64,000 nucleotides of DNA, from contig NZ_BOPH01000001.1 of assembly GCF_016863655.1 (NCBI RefSeq), positions 1-64,000 of the forward strand. The letters run 5' to 3'. Within the stretch, counting starts at the first letter, position 1, and each line of letters begins with the position of its first letter. Position numbers and translations under genes: made by a program. The notes beneath the pieces are model-generated. The model was given only the letters and a program-made list of their open reading frames with translations, did not search any database and was not told the origin of the DNA. Positions 26,670 through 35,900 of this stretch are shown here, piece after piece. Source of the DNA: Virgisporangium ochraceum (lineage in GTDB: Bacteria > Actinomycetota > Actinomycetes > Mycobacteriales > Micromonosporaceae).

Positions 26670-26685
26670 ACTGGTCTATACCGTA
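26670..26685. promoter_or_regulatory. Candidate DasR (dre) operator
   Basis: ACTGGTCTATACCGTA matches the Streptomyces DasR consensus ACTGGTCTAGACCAGT at 12 of 16 positions, including the TGGTCTA core and ACC. On the minus strand it covers a possible -10 region of the GH3 gene. The consensus is recalled from the literature on GlcNAc control; whether this genome encodes DasR cannot be seen here. The rest of the 184-bp region holds a second ATACCGTAC at 26746. Confidence 0.5.
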
Positions 26686-26812
26686 CGGCAGATCGGCCCG
26701 GACGATGGAGTTGATCGATTTAGCATCCGATTCGCTTTACGGCCCATACCGTACATAGCGGACCGATCCCGGCACCGGGGTCGGCACGACGCTGTCCATA
26801 CGGGGGTCATGG

Positions 26813-29344
26813 ATGCTGGCGCTGTTCCTACCGTCTTCCACCACGTGGCGGAGGCGCTTCTCGGTCGCCGCCACGGTCGCGGTGATGGCCGCGGTCGCCG
26901 GCATGGGCCAACCGGCCAGCGCCGCCGAGAAGGACGCGCCCACGCCGGTCCCGTCGAAAGCGGCCGCGCCCAAGGCGGACAAGAAGAAGGCCGACAAGGC
27001 CAAGGCCGACAAGAAGACCGACAAGAAGGCGGACAAGAGGGCGGACAAGAAGCCCGCGAAGGCCGCCGACGACAAGCAGGACAAGCAGCAGGCCGGCGAC
27101 GACGCGTCGAAGGCCGCCAGGCCCGGGGCGCGGACCGAGCCGGCCAAGGCCGGCCGGGCCGCCGCACCGACGCCATCTCCTACGCCGAGCCCGTCGACGT
27201 CGCCCACACCTCCGGCCGCGGCAGCGACGCCGACCCTGACGCCTTCGGTGGCCGCGGTCGAGGACCCGCCAACGATCCAGGACATGGCGCCACCCGTGAT
27301 CACCGGGGTGGAATCGGTGAACGCCGACATCGACGTCACCGTGACCTGGAGCCAGTGGCTGCAGGAGTACCAGCCGTGGTTCAACAACTACGTCGTCACG
27401 GCGAGCCCGGGCGGCAAGACCTGCGAAACGGCCGTGAACGACTGGGGCGCGACCAGCTGCACCATCGAGGGCATGGAAGCGGGTGGCTACACCTTCACGG
27501 TCGAGGCCGTCACCGAGGGCGGCCCCGGAATGTTCGTCAGCCAGCCGTACGAGAAGGCCGTCGCCGCACCGGAACCCGACGGCGTGAAGCTGACCGCCGC
27601 GTTCCGCGACGAGACGATGGAGGACCACGACTGGTCGGCCATCAAGCTGCTGATGAAGCGCACCCCCGGCTCCGAGGTCACCGGCCTCGGCTACACGGTG
27701 ACGCTGCCCGACGGGCTCGTGGTCGCCGACACCAACGTCAACCTCTACTGCATGGGCAACGTGACGCTCCAGGAGGGCGGCTCCACGATCACCCTGAGCG
27801 GCGCGTCCATCATCAGCGAGAACGCCGAGTGCGCGCTCGACGTGGCGGTCACGTCGAGCATGTCGGGAATCTACGGGGTCACCAGCGCCAGCATCAGCGG
27901 GCTCACCGGTGGGCTGCTGAACACCGTCACCCCGCAGGAGCTGACCGTCACCGGAGCGATGCCGCGCATTCACGCGTCCTTCGATCCGACCACCGTTCCG
28001 GCGATGGCCGTGTCGAACCTGCGGGTGAGCCTCAAGCGGACCGACGAGAACCCCGACTCGTACGAGAAGGGTGTCGGCTACGAGCTCGCGCTCCCGACCG
28101 GACTGACCATCGCGGCGGGCCAACCCGCGAACACCTGCGGGGGTCAGCTGGCCGCCGCGCAGGGCGGCGCAACCGTGGCCCTGTCCGGCGTCACCGTCGA
28201 GGCCACCGACGAGTGCCACGTGCAGGTTCCGGTGAGCGCCACCAACGGCGGCAGCTACCAGATCGGCGACTACGACTTCAGCAACGTGACGAACGCCGAC
28301 CCCGATCTGATGTCCGGCTGCATGGACGGCGTTCCCGGCATGGCCAGCGAGGGCTGCGGTCCCACGCTCGTGGTGACGAAGCTGGCCCAGACCGTCACGT
28401 TCACGCCGGCGGCGTCGGTGCCGCTGTCGTCCGGCACGTACGCGCTGACCGCGACCGCCAGTTCCCAGCAGCCGGTGGGCTTCAGCGCCACGCCGGAGAG
28501 CGTGTGCACGGTCTCCGACAGCACGCTGACGCTCGTCGGTGTCGGCACCTGCCAGGTCACCGCGGCGCAGAGCGGAAACCAGACCTACAACGCCGCCACT
28601 CCCGTGCAGCGCTCGATCGTCGTCGTTCCGCCGCCGCCGTCGGCGCCGACGCTCACCGCCGGCGTCTCGTCGCTGACCGCGACGTGGTCGGCGCCGCAGG
28701 ACAGCACCGGGATCACCGGCTACCGCGTCAGCGCGTCGCCCGGTCAGGCCACCTGCACCACCACCGGTGCGACGACGTGCGTTCTCGGTGGCACCGCCGG
28801 CACCACCTACACGGTCACCGTGCAGGCTCTCGTCGGCGAGGCGGCCTCACCCGCGTCCCCCGCCTCGAACCAGGCGACCCCGACGGCGCCGCAGCCGCCG
28901 GCGACCGTGCCCGACACGGACCTGACGCTCACCACCGACCAGGGCATCATCACCGAGGCCGATCCCGGCGAGCAGATCGTGTTCATCGGCACCGGTTTCG
29001 CGCCGTACTCCACGGTCGTCATCTCGATCTACTCCGACCCGATCGTGCTCGGCACCGCGGTGACCGACGCGCTCGGCAACTTCAGCAAGCCGATCACGGT
29101 GCCCCGCAACCTCGCCGCCGGCGCGCACACCGCCGTGGCGCAGGGCGTCGCGCCCGACGGGTCGCCGCGCTCGATGAAGCTCGCGATCCAGGTCGCCGTG
29201 AGCGGCGGCGCTGGAAGCGGTGGCGGGCTCGCGGTCACCGGTGTGCCGGTGGTGCTCATCGCGCTCGTCGGCCTCGCCCTGGTGGGCATGGGCGCCGGCC
29301 TCACCGCTCACGCCGCGAGGCGCCGCCGGCCGCAGATCGGCTGA
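26813..29344 (+). CDS. Large surface protein with LAVTG sorting signal
   Basis: An 843-residue secreted protein. The signal peptide has RRRF before the hydrophobic core, perhaps Tat-type, and ends ASA. A Lys-rich low-complexity stretch of KADK-type units follows (about 40-85), then a Pro/Thr/Ser spacer. Next come one fibronectin-like domain, two DUF11-like domains (PGSEVTGLGYTVTLPDGL and related), an Ig-like domain and another FN3. The C-terminus is LAVTG (806-810), a hydrophobic helix and RRRR, which fits class E sortases. The ATG at 26813 follows GGGGG. The binding partner is unknown. Confidence 0.85.
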   Translation: MLALFLPSSTTWRRRFSVAATVAVMAAVAGMGQPASAAEKDAPTPVPSKAAAPKADKKKADKAKADKKTDKKADKRADKKPAKAADDKQDKQQAGDDASKAARPGARTEPAKAGRAAAPTPSPTPSPSTSPTPPAAAATPTLTPSVAAVEDPPTIQDMAPPVITGVESVNADIDVTVTWSQWLQEYQPWFNNYVVTASPGGKTCETAVNDWGATSCTIEGMEAGGYTFTVEAVTEGGPGMFVSQPYEKAVAAPEPDGVKLTAAFRDETMEDHDWSAIKLLMKRTPGSEVTGLGYTVTLPDGLVVADTNVNLYCMGNVTLQEGGSTITLSGASIISENAECALDVAVTSSMSGIYGVTSASISGLTGGLLNTVTPQELTVTGAMPRIHASFDPTTVPAMAVSNLRVSLKRTDENPDSYEKGVGYELALPTGLTIAAGQPANTCGGQLAAAQGGATVALSGVTVEATDECHVQVPVSATNGGSYQIGDYDFSNVTNADPDLMSGCMDGVPGMASEGCGPTLVVTKLAQTVTFTPAASVPLSSGTYALTATASSQQPVGFSATPESVCTVSDSTLTLVGVGTCQVTAAQSGNQTYNAATPVQRSIVVVPPPPSAPTLTAGVSSLTATWSAPQDSTGITGYRVSASPGQATCTTTGATTCVLGGTAGTTYTVTVQALVGEAASPASPASNQATPTAPQPPATVPDTDLTLTTDQGIITEADPGEQIVFIGTGFAPYSTVVISIYSDPIVLGTAVTDALGNFSKPITVPRNLAAGAHTAVAQGVAPDGSPRSMKLAIQVAVSGGAGSGGGLAVTGVPVVLIALVGLALVGMGAGLTAHAARRRRPQIG

Positions 29345-29353
29345 CACCTGGCG

Positions 29354-29389
29354 ATGGAAATGGCCCGCGGCAACGCGGGCCATTTCCAT
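29354..29389. terminator. 16-bp perfect hairpin terminator
   Basis: Arms 29354-29369 and 29374-29389 are perfectly complementary around a GCAA tetraloop. The hairpin lies 10 bp after the surface-protein stop and before the leaderless gene at 29416. There is no T-tract, as is common in actinobacteria. Confidence 0.8.
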
Positions 29390-29403
29390 GCCCACACCTT
29401 CGG

Positions 29404-29409
29404 TAGCGT
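29404..29409 (+). promoter_or_regulatory. -10 box of leaderless gene
   Basis: TAGCGT lies 6 nt before the ATG at 29416, and no ribosome binding site is present. Confidence 0.45.
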
Positions 29410-29415
29410 TCAGCC

Positions 29416-29784
29416 ATGACCGACGCAGACGACGTGCGCGCGGCGTACGAGAAGTACCTCTCCTCGTTCACCGGCAACGACCTCGCCGGCATCGACGAGG
29501 TGGTGTCCTACCCGCTGGCACACATCGGCGACGGCCGGGTCGTGATGTTCGACCGCTTCCCGATCGACCCGGCCGGCCTCATGGCCGCCAAGGGCTGGCA
29601 CACCACCGTCGACAGCCGGTACGAGGTCGTCGCGGTCTCCCCCACCAAGGCGCACGTCGTGCTCTACCAGGGTCGGCGCGTGCGCGCCGACGGCTCGCTC
29701 ATCGAGACCGTGTCGGCGTTCTACGCGTTCACCCGCACCGACGGCGGCTGGAAGATGTACGCGATCTCCGACGTGGTCACCTGA
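29416..29784 (+). CDS. NTF2-like small protein
   Basis: A 122-residue protein with the alpha-plus-beta pattern of NTF2/SnoaL-like folds: an N-terminal helix (DDVRAAYEKYLSSFTGNDLAGI) and a C-terminal sheet ending in AFYAFTRTDGGWKMYAISDV. This fold serves enzymes and binding proteins alike, and no catalytic residues stand out. The gene is probably leaderless. It is convergent with the secreted propeller, with one base between stops. Confidence 0.75.
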   Translation: MTDADDVRAAYEKYLSSFTGNDLAGIDEVVSYPLAHIGDGRVVMFDRFPIDPAGLMAAKGWHTTVDSRYEVVAVSPTKAHVVLYQGRRVRADGSLIETVSAFYAFTRTDGGWKMYAISDVVT

Positions 29785-29785
29785 G

Positions 29786-30769
29786 CTACCAGCCGAGCGG
29801 CGCCGGAATCCGCTGCACCTTGAACGGCAGGTTCGGCGGCTGGCCCTGCTGCAGGCGCAGCACCTGGCCCTCGGCCACGAACAGCGACCCGCCCGAGCGC
29901 ACGACCGAGGTCGGCTGGTCGAACGTGCCGACCAGCGTGATGGCGCCGGTGCGCACGTCGATGACGCTGAGCGGGCCCGGGTTCTCGGTCACCAGCAGGC
30001 GGTAGGCGTCGAGCATCCGGATGCCGTCCGGGTTCTGCAGGGTGCGCGGCAGCGTCACCTTGGTTGCCGGAAGGGCGGAGCCGTCGGGCGCGATGCCGAC
30101 GCGCACGAGCGTCCCGGAGCTGTAGTTCGTGGTGTAGACGGCGTTGCGGCCGTCGTAGGCGATGCCGTTGATCTGCAGGCCGCCGGTCGGCTCGGTGAAC
30201 GCCGGATCGGCCGACCACACGCTGAGCGTGCCGCCCACCGCCGACGCGCGGCTCGGCGTGGTGAGCCTGAGGATGCGACCGGGCAGGGCCGGCTGCACCG
30301 TCGGGTCGACGGTGTCGGTGATGAACACGTCGCCGCGCACGAGCACGATGTCGGCGCACACGCCGCGGTCGGGCACCGTGTAGGAGGCGACGGCCGCACC
30401 GGTGCGCAGGTTGAACGCCTTGAGCTTCGTCGGCTGCTGGAAGCTCAGGTCGATGTCGCACGTCCACAGCACCCTGCGCACGTCGTCGACGAGCACCCCG
30501 GCGGTACCGAGGTTGACCCCGACCGGAACGAACGTCTCGGCGGCCCAGACACCGGCCCGGAAACGGACCACCTCGCCGGTGGTGATGCTCGCGACGTACA
30601 GGTCGCCGTTGGCGGCGGCGGTGATGCTCTCCGGGTGGTAGTTGTTCCCGGGAACGACGAGCGTGGCGGGTGGGCGGGCGCCCCCCGCGTCGGCCGCCGC
30701 CGCCGTCGGCAGCACCGCCACCATCGCCAGTCCGGCTCCGAGCGCTGCAGCCAGCACACGTCTTCTCAT
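29786..30769 (-). CDS. Secreted SMP-30/gluconolactonase-like propeller
   Basis: A 327-residue protein with a signal peptide (RRRVLAAALGAGLAMVAVLPTAAAA) and a six-bladed propeller pattern. Blades such as ITAANGDLYVASITTGEVVRF (in part), LQINGIAYDGRNAVYTTNY and NPDGIRMLDAYRLLVTENPG resemble SMP-30/strictosidine synthase-like folds. It may be a lactonase or a binding protein; metal ligands are not certain. The ATG at 30769 follows GAGGG. It is divergent from nothing close; the next gene upstream, an esterase, is on the same strand 121 bp away. Confidence 0.78.
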   Translation of the reverse strand: MRRRVLAAALGAGLAMVAVLPTAAAADAGGARPPATLVVPGNNYHPESITAAANGDLYVASITTGEVVRFRAGVWAAETFVPVGVNLGTAGVLVDDVRRVLWTCDIDLSFQQPTKLKAFNLRTGAAVASYTVPDRGVCADIVLVRGDVFITDTVDPTVQPALPGRILRLTTPSRASAVGGTLSVWSADPAFTEPTGGLQINGIAYDGRNAVYTTNYSSGTLVRVGIAPDGSALPATKVTLPRTLQNPDGIRMLDAYRLLVTENPGPLSVIDVRTGAITLVGTFDQPTSVVRSGGSLFVAEGQVLRLQQGQPPNLPFKVQRIPAPLGW

Positions 30770-30890
30770 GAAGGCCCTCTCATGCACGAGAGCACGAGGG
30801 CATGCACAGGCATCTCTTTGCACAACGCCCCCGTGCGTCTGCGGAAGATGATCGCGCCAAGCAAAGCCTATCGATGTCAGGAGCGCAACC

Positions 30891-31865
30891 TCAGGCGTCG
30901 AGGAGTGACGCCAGATACGCCCGCTGCACCCCCTGGTTGAAGCCCGCGCCACCCTCGTGGCCGTTGAACGGCCAGACCGTGATGTCCTTGCGCTCCCCCG
31001 CGTAGTGGTTGAACGCGGCGAAGACCGTCGAGGGTGGACAGACGGCGTCCATCAACGCCACCGAGAACAGGGTCGGCGCGGTCGCGCGCGCCGCGAAGTT
31101 CACGCCGTCGAAGTAGCGCAACGTCGAGAAGACGCGGTCGGCCTGGCTCCGGTGCGTCCGGCAGAACGTGACCAGCTCCTGGTACGGGTACGCGTCGGTG
31201 ATGGCCGTCGCCCGCCGGTAGTGGCACAGGAACGGCACGTCGGGCAGCGCCGCGGCGAGCCCGTCGGCCAGGCCGGCCGCCGCGAGCGTGATGCCACCGC
31301 CCTGGCTGCCGCCGGCTACGACCACCTTCGTCGCGTCGACCACCGGGTGCTCGCGCACGGCCTCGACGGCCCGCACCGCGTCGGTGAACACCCGGCGGTA
31401 GTAGTAGGTCTGCGGGTCGGTGACGCCACGGGTCATGAAGCCGGGGGTCTGCGGCGTGCCGGCGGAGTCGGGGTCGGGGGTGTCGGCCACCGACGAGCCG
31501 GCGCTGCCCTGTCCGCGGGTGTCCATGACGAAGTGCGCGTAGCCCGCCGCGCTCCAGAACAGCCGCTCGTGGGCCAGCCCGCGGCCGCCGCCGTACCCGA
31601 TGTACTCGACCACGCAGGGCAACGGCCCGCTCGCGTCCCGCGGCACCAGGAACCAGCCGCGCACCGGCTGCCCGTCGAACCCGCTGAAGGTGACGTCGTG
31701 CACGTCGACCGTCGCGAGTCCCGCGTCGTAGGGCACGAACCGGGCCGGGGTCGCCCGTTCGCGCGCCTGGTCCAGCGTCGCGGTCCAGAACTCGTCGAAG
31801 TCGTCCGGTTCGTCGCGCTCCGGCAGGTACCGCCGCAGCTCCTCCTCCGGCCAGTCGACCAGCAT
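30891..31865 (-). CDS. CE7 acetyl-xylan esterase/cephalosporin-C deacetylase
   Basis: A 324-residue cytoplasmic alpha/beta hydrolase of the CE7 family, which deacetylates small sugar esters. Family signs are the RGQG motif in VMDTRGQGSAG, the nucleophile elbow GGSQGGG (Ser), and the C-terminal His in FNGHEGG. CE7 proteins usually have 310-330 residues, so this one is complete. The ATG at 31865 follows GGGAGAG; a GTG at 31877 is a weaker choice. It has no signal peptide, so it would act on imported oligosaccharides. Confidence 0.9.
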   Translation of the reverse strand: MLVDWPEEELRRYLPERDEPDDFDEFWTATLDQARERATPARFVPYDAGLATVDVHDVTFSGFDGQPVRGWFLVPRDASGPLPCVVEYIGYGGGRGLAHERLFWSAAGYAHFVMDTRGQGSAGSSVADTPDPDSAGTPQTPGFMTRGVTDPQTYYYRRVFTDAVRAVEAVREHPVVDATKVVVAGGSQGGGITLAAAGLADGLAAALPDVPFLCHYRRATAITDAYPYQELVTFCRTHRSQADRVFSTLRYFDGVNFAARATAPTLFSVALMDAVCPPSTVFAAFNHYAGERKDITVWPFNGHEGGAGFNQGVQRAYLASLLDA

Positions 31866-32013
31866 GTGCTCTCCCACCTCTCGGGGTCCTCGTCCTGTCC
31901 AACATCATCCTGGCAGGCCGGACGGTGTCGCCCTTTCCCGGGACGTGTAGCGCGCGGCCCGGTCACCGACGCTCTATCTGCGCGACGCGGCGCCCCGCCG
32001 TTGACAGCGCCGC

Positions 32014-32081
32014 TTGGAAGCTCCTCCTGAAGGCGTCTCCTGAAAGCGCCTCTTGAAAGGCGGATGGAAGGCCGCTGAAAG
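32014..32081. repeat. Six TGAAAG-type direct repeats upstream of LuxR gene
   Basis: Heptamers of the form (T/C/A)TG(A/G)A(A/G)G start at 32014, 32027, 32040, 32053, 32064 and 32075, spaced 13, 13, 13, 11 and 11 bp. The array fills the 5' region of the regulator at 32117 and follows a perfect TTGACA at 32001. Spacing close to one helical turn suggests a cooperative protein-binding site, for example for the nearby SARP, which as a family binds direct heptamers. Confidence 0.5.
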
Positions 32082-32116
32082 CCGCCACCGGCAGGCTGGC
32101 GTCCCATGGGGGAACC

Positions 32117-32839
32117 GTGATCCGCGTAGACATCATCGACAGTTCGCCCGTGTTCCTCGTCGGTCTGACGCAGGTGCTCGAGGCCGACGGGATCCGGGTC
32201 GTGGGAGCCAGGACGTCTCCGCACGAGCCCGTGTCCTGGCTGGCCGACGCGATCCTGGTCGACCCGGACGTGCTGGCCGAGGTCGACGAGGTGCGGTTCG
32301 TGCGGCAGTGCGCGCAGCTGGCGGCGGTGCTGGTCATGTGCGCCGGACCGGTCACCGACCCGCAGCGCTACCGCCGGGCGGGTGCCGCCGCCGTGTTGAG
32401 CAAGCGGACCGCCGCACCGGACATCGTCGCCGCGATCCGCATGGTGGTCGCACCCGGGTCCCGGCGCCCGGCTCCGTCGGCGTGGCCCCTCAACGTGGCG
32501 CCCACCCGCACCGGCTCCGACCGGTCGGGGTCGGCCCTGTCGGAGCGGTCGACCGTGTCGGAACGGTCAGCCGTGTCGGAACGGTCAGCCGTGTCGGAAC
32601 GGTCAGCCGTGTCGGAACGGTCAGCCGTGTCGGAACGGTCAGCGCTGTCGGAACGGGAGGAGCAGGTGCTGCGGCAGATCTCGCAGGGCCTGACGCACAG
32701 CCAGATCGCCACCCGGCTGGGGATCAGCCGCCACACCGTCGACACGTACGTGAAGCGGATCCGGGCCAAGCTCGGCGCCGGCAACAAGGCCGAGCTGACC
32801 CGCGCCGCACTTCTCGGGCGCGTGACCGACCAGCGCTGA
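32117..32839 (+). CDS. LuxR-type regulator with SERSAV repeat linker
   Basis: A 240-residue regulator with a receiver-like domain (1 to about 115), a repeat linker and a LuxR HTH ([30 protein letters not shown]). The receiver is atypical: the acidic pair is reduced to one Asp in DIIDSSP, although LVDPDVL and a Lys in VLSKRT remain, so normal phosphorylation is doubtful. The linker is SERSTV, four SERSAV and SERSAL units encoded by an 18-bp tandem repeat. The GTG start follows GGGGGAA. No kinase gene is adjacent. A SARP gene follows 79 bp downstream. Confidence 0.85.
   Translation: MIRVDIIDSSPVFLVGLTQVLEADGIRVVGARTSPHEPVSWLADAILVDPDVLAEVDEVRFVRQCAQLAAVLVMCAGPVTDPQRYRRAGAAAVLSKRTAAPDIVAAIRMVVAPGSRRPAPSAWPLNVAPTRTGSDRSGSALSERSTVSERSAVSERSAVSERSAVSERSAVSERSALSEREEQVLRQISQGLTHSQIATRLGISRHTVDTYVKRIRAKLGAGNKAELTRAALLGRVTDQR
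32537..32656 (+). repeat. 18-bp in-frame tandem repeat
   Basis: Units of GTGTCGGAACGGTCAGCC: four exact copies (32555-32626), an imperfect one before (32537-32554), one with a single change after (32627-32644) and a partial copy to 32656. The unit is a multiple of three, so copy changes alter linker length without a frameshift. Confidence 0.9.
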
Positions 32840-32844
32840 GCTCC

Positions 32845-32861
32845 GACCGGATCGTCCGGTC
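32845..32861. promoter_or_regulatory. Perfect inverted repeat between LuxR and SARP genes
   Basis: GACCGGA-TCG-TCCGGTC has perfect 7-bp arms, 5 bp after the LuxR stop and 23 bp before a TAGCTT box (32884) that could be the SARP -10. It may be an operator or a weak terminator. Confidence 0.4.
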
Positions 32862-32918
32862 AGCGCGCCGGAGCCCGAATTGGTAGCTTGCAGGGTCGGT
32901 TGGCGTCAGCAGGGGGTC

Positions 32919-35900
32919 ATGGTCCGCGTTCGTTACGGGGTGCTCGGTCCGCTGGAGGTGGGCCTGGGAACGGAGCGTGTGCGTCCGCGCAGCCGCCGGC
33001 AACGCGCGGTCCTGTCGCTGCTGCTGCTGAACGCGAACCGGGTCGTGCCGATCGACGAGCTGATCGCCGCGTGCTGGGAGCAGCCGCCGGCCACCGCGCG
33101 GGAACAGACCCACGGCGTGGTCTTCCGGCTGCGGGGCCTGCTCGGCGAGGCCGGTGCGGCCCTGCGCACCGCGCCGCCCGGGTACCTGCTCGAGGTCGCC
33201 CCCGACGAGCTCGACCTCGAGGTGTTCGAGCGGCTGCTGGGCATCGCCCGCGCCCACGACGCCGCCGGAAACCCCGCCGCCGCCAGTGACCGCATCCACG
33301 AGGCGCTGGACCTGTGGCGCGGGCCGGCCCTGCCCGACCTCGACGCGCCCCGGATGGTCGCCGAGGCGGGCCGGCTCGACGAGCTGCGGTTCCAGGCCCT
33401 CACCAGTCGCATCGAACTCGACCTGCGCCTGGGCCGGGAGCAGCGGCTGGTGCCCGAGCTCACCGCGCTGGTGGCCGAACACCCGTACCGGGAGGACCTC
33501 CGCGGCCAGCTGATGCTCGCGCTGTACCGCACCGGTCGGCAGACAGAGGCGCTGGCGGTGTACCGCGAGGGCCGGCAGCTGCTCCACGACGAGATCGGCG
33601 TCGAGCCCGGCGAGGAGCTGCGGGCGCTGGAGCAGTCGGTGCTCAACCGCGACCCGGCCCTCGGCACGCCGGAGCCGGAGCCGGCCGCCGGTAACCCGAA
33701 ACCGGCCGCCGGCCAGGAGCCGGTCGCCGGCAGCCCCAAGCCGGCCGACGACGGGCCGGAACCGGTCTACCGCAACGACCTGCCGCCCGACGTGCACGAC
33801 CTCACCGGACGCGACGCCGACCTGGCGCTCGTGCTGGCCGCCACCCGCACCGCCGACCAGCCGGTGGTGGTCACCGTCGACGGGATGGGCGGGGTCGGCA
33901 AGACCACGCTCGCCGTGCACGCCGCGCACCGCCTCGCCGGCGACTACCCCGACGGGCGCATCTTCCTCGACCTGCGGGCGCACAGCGTCGGGCAGGAGCC
34001 GCTGGACCCCCGGCAGGCGCTGGGCGCGCTGCTGCGGGCCGACGGCGTACCCGCGGAGCTGGTGCCCGACCAGTTCGAGGAACGGGTGGCGCGGTGGCGG
34101 GCCCGGTTGGCCGGCCGGCGGCTGCTGCTCGTCCTCGACAACGCCGCCTCGGCGGCGCAGGTACGGCCGCTGCTGACGACGGCACCCGGCTGCGCGACGA
34201 TCGTCACCAGCCGGCGCCGGTTGACCGGGCTCGACCGGGTCACCAGCATCTGCCTGGAGGAGCTGTCGCCCGACGCGGCGGCCACGCTGTTCAGCACGGT
34301 GCTCGGTGGCGACCGGGCAGCCGCGGAGCCGGTGGCCGTGGCCGACGTCGTGCGCCTGTGCGGATACCTGCCGCTGGCCATCCAGCTCGCCGGCGCGCGG
34401 CTTCGGCACCGTCCATCATGGACGGTGGAGCACCTCGCCAGCCGGCTCTCCGACCGGCACCGCCGGCTCACCGAGCTGTCGGCCGAGGACCGCAGCGTGG
34501 CCAGCGCGCTGGCGCTGTCGTACGAGCCGCTGCCCGACGCCGAACGCTGGCTGTTCCGGCTCCTCGCCGTCGTTCCCGGCGACGACTTCCACCGGCGCAC
34601 CATCGCCGCGGCCGCCGACCTCGACGGCGACGACGCCGAGGACCTCCTGCAGCGGCTGGTCGACGCGCACCTGGTGGAGCAGCGCGTGCCCGACCGGTAC
34701 CACCTGCACGACCTCACCCGGCAGTTCGCCCGCGAGACGGCCGAGCGCGAGGACTCCGCGGCCGACCGCACCGCCGCGTTGGACCGCGTGCTCGACCACC
34801 TCTTCACCGCCGCGATGCCGGCGGTCGACCGGGTCGCGCCGCTACGGCACCGCATCGCCGTCGAGTCGGTGCGACGGCCGGACCTGCTGCCCGACACGGC
34901 CAGCGCCGGCGCCGCCCGCACCTGGCTGGAGACCGAACGCGCGACGATCGCCGACGCCGTACGCATGGCCCACGAATACGGCCGCGACACCCGGTGCTGG
35001 CGGTTGGCCCAGGCGATGTCGCCGTTCTACATGCTGCGCTCGTACTTCGACGACTGGGCCGCGACCCACGACACCGCGCTCGCGGCCGCGCGCCGCTCGG
35101 GCGACCGGTTGGGCGAGGCCATCACGTTGGCCGAGCTCGGCACCGTGGGCTGGGTGACGGCGCGGTACGCGGAGGCGACCGAGCTGTGCGAGCGGGCCCT
35201 GGCGATCCACCGCGACATCGGCAACGTCAACGGCCAGGCCGCGACGCTGCGCCTCCTGGGCAGCATCAGCCAGCGGCAGGGCCGGTACGCCGACGCGCTG
35301 CGCCACCTCGACGGGAGCATCGCGCTGGCCCGGGAGCTGTCCGACCGTCGCATGGAGGCCAACGCGTTGAGCAGCGCGGCGATCGCGCACTTCCGGTCGG
35401 GACGGGCGGAGACCGCGGCCGAGCTGTTCCGCAGCGCCCTCGACCGCTACCAGGAGGTCGACGATCCGGGCGGGGTCGCCGCCACGCTGACCAACCTCGG
35501 GTACGTGCTCATCCAGGCCGGCCGGTGCCGGGAGGCGCGCGGCCACCTGGAGCGGTCGCTGGTGCTGCGCGACACGGTCGGCGACAGCCACACCGGCCAG
35601 ACGCTGACCAACCTCGCGATCGTCCACCGCACGCTCGGCAACCCGCGGCGCGCGTTGGAGTACCACGACCGGGCGCTCGAGTCGTTCCGCCTGTGCGGCG
35701 ACCGCAGCGGCGAGTCGGAGGCGCTCAACGACCTCGCCGACACCCTGGCGGCCGTCGGGCCGGACGGGCAGGCGCACCGGCACTACCGGGAGGCGCTGGA
35801 ACTGGCCGTCGACACCGGCAACTCCTTCCAGCAGGCCAGGGCCCACGAAGGGTTGGCACGGAGCATCAACGACGACTCGCCGTTCCGTGACGAGCACCGC

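Noticed and set aside
32001..32029. Standard sigma-70 promoter from the perfect TTGACA at 32001
   Set aside because: No acceptable -10 box at 16-19 nt downstream; kept only as a possible activator-dependent -35 element.
32537..32656. CRISPR-like array
   Set aside because: The units are contiguous with no spacers and lie in frame inside a regulator gene.
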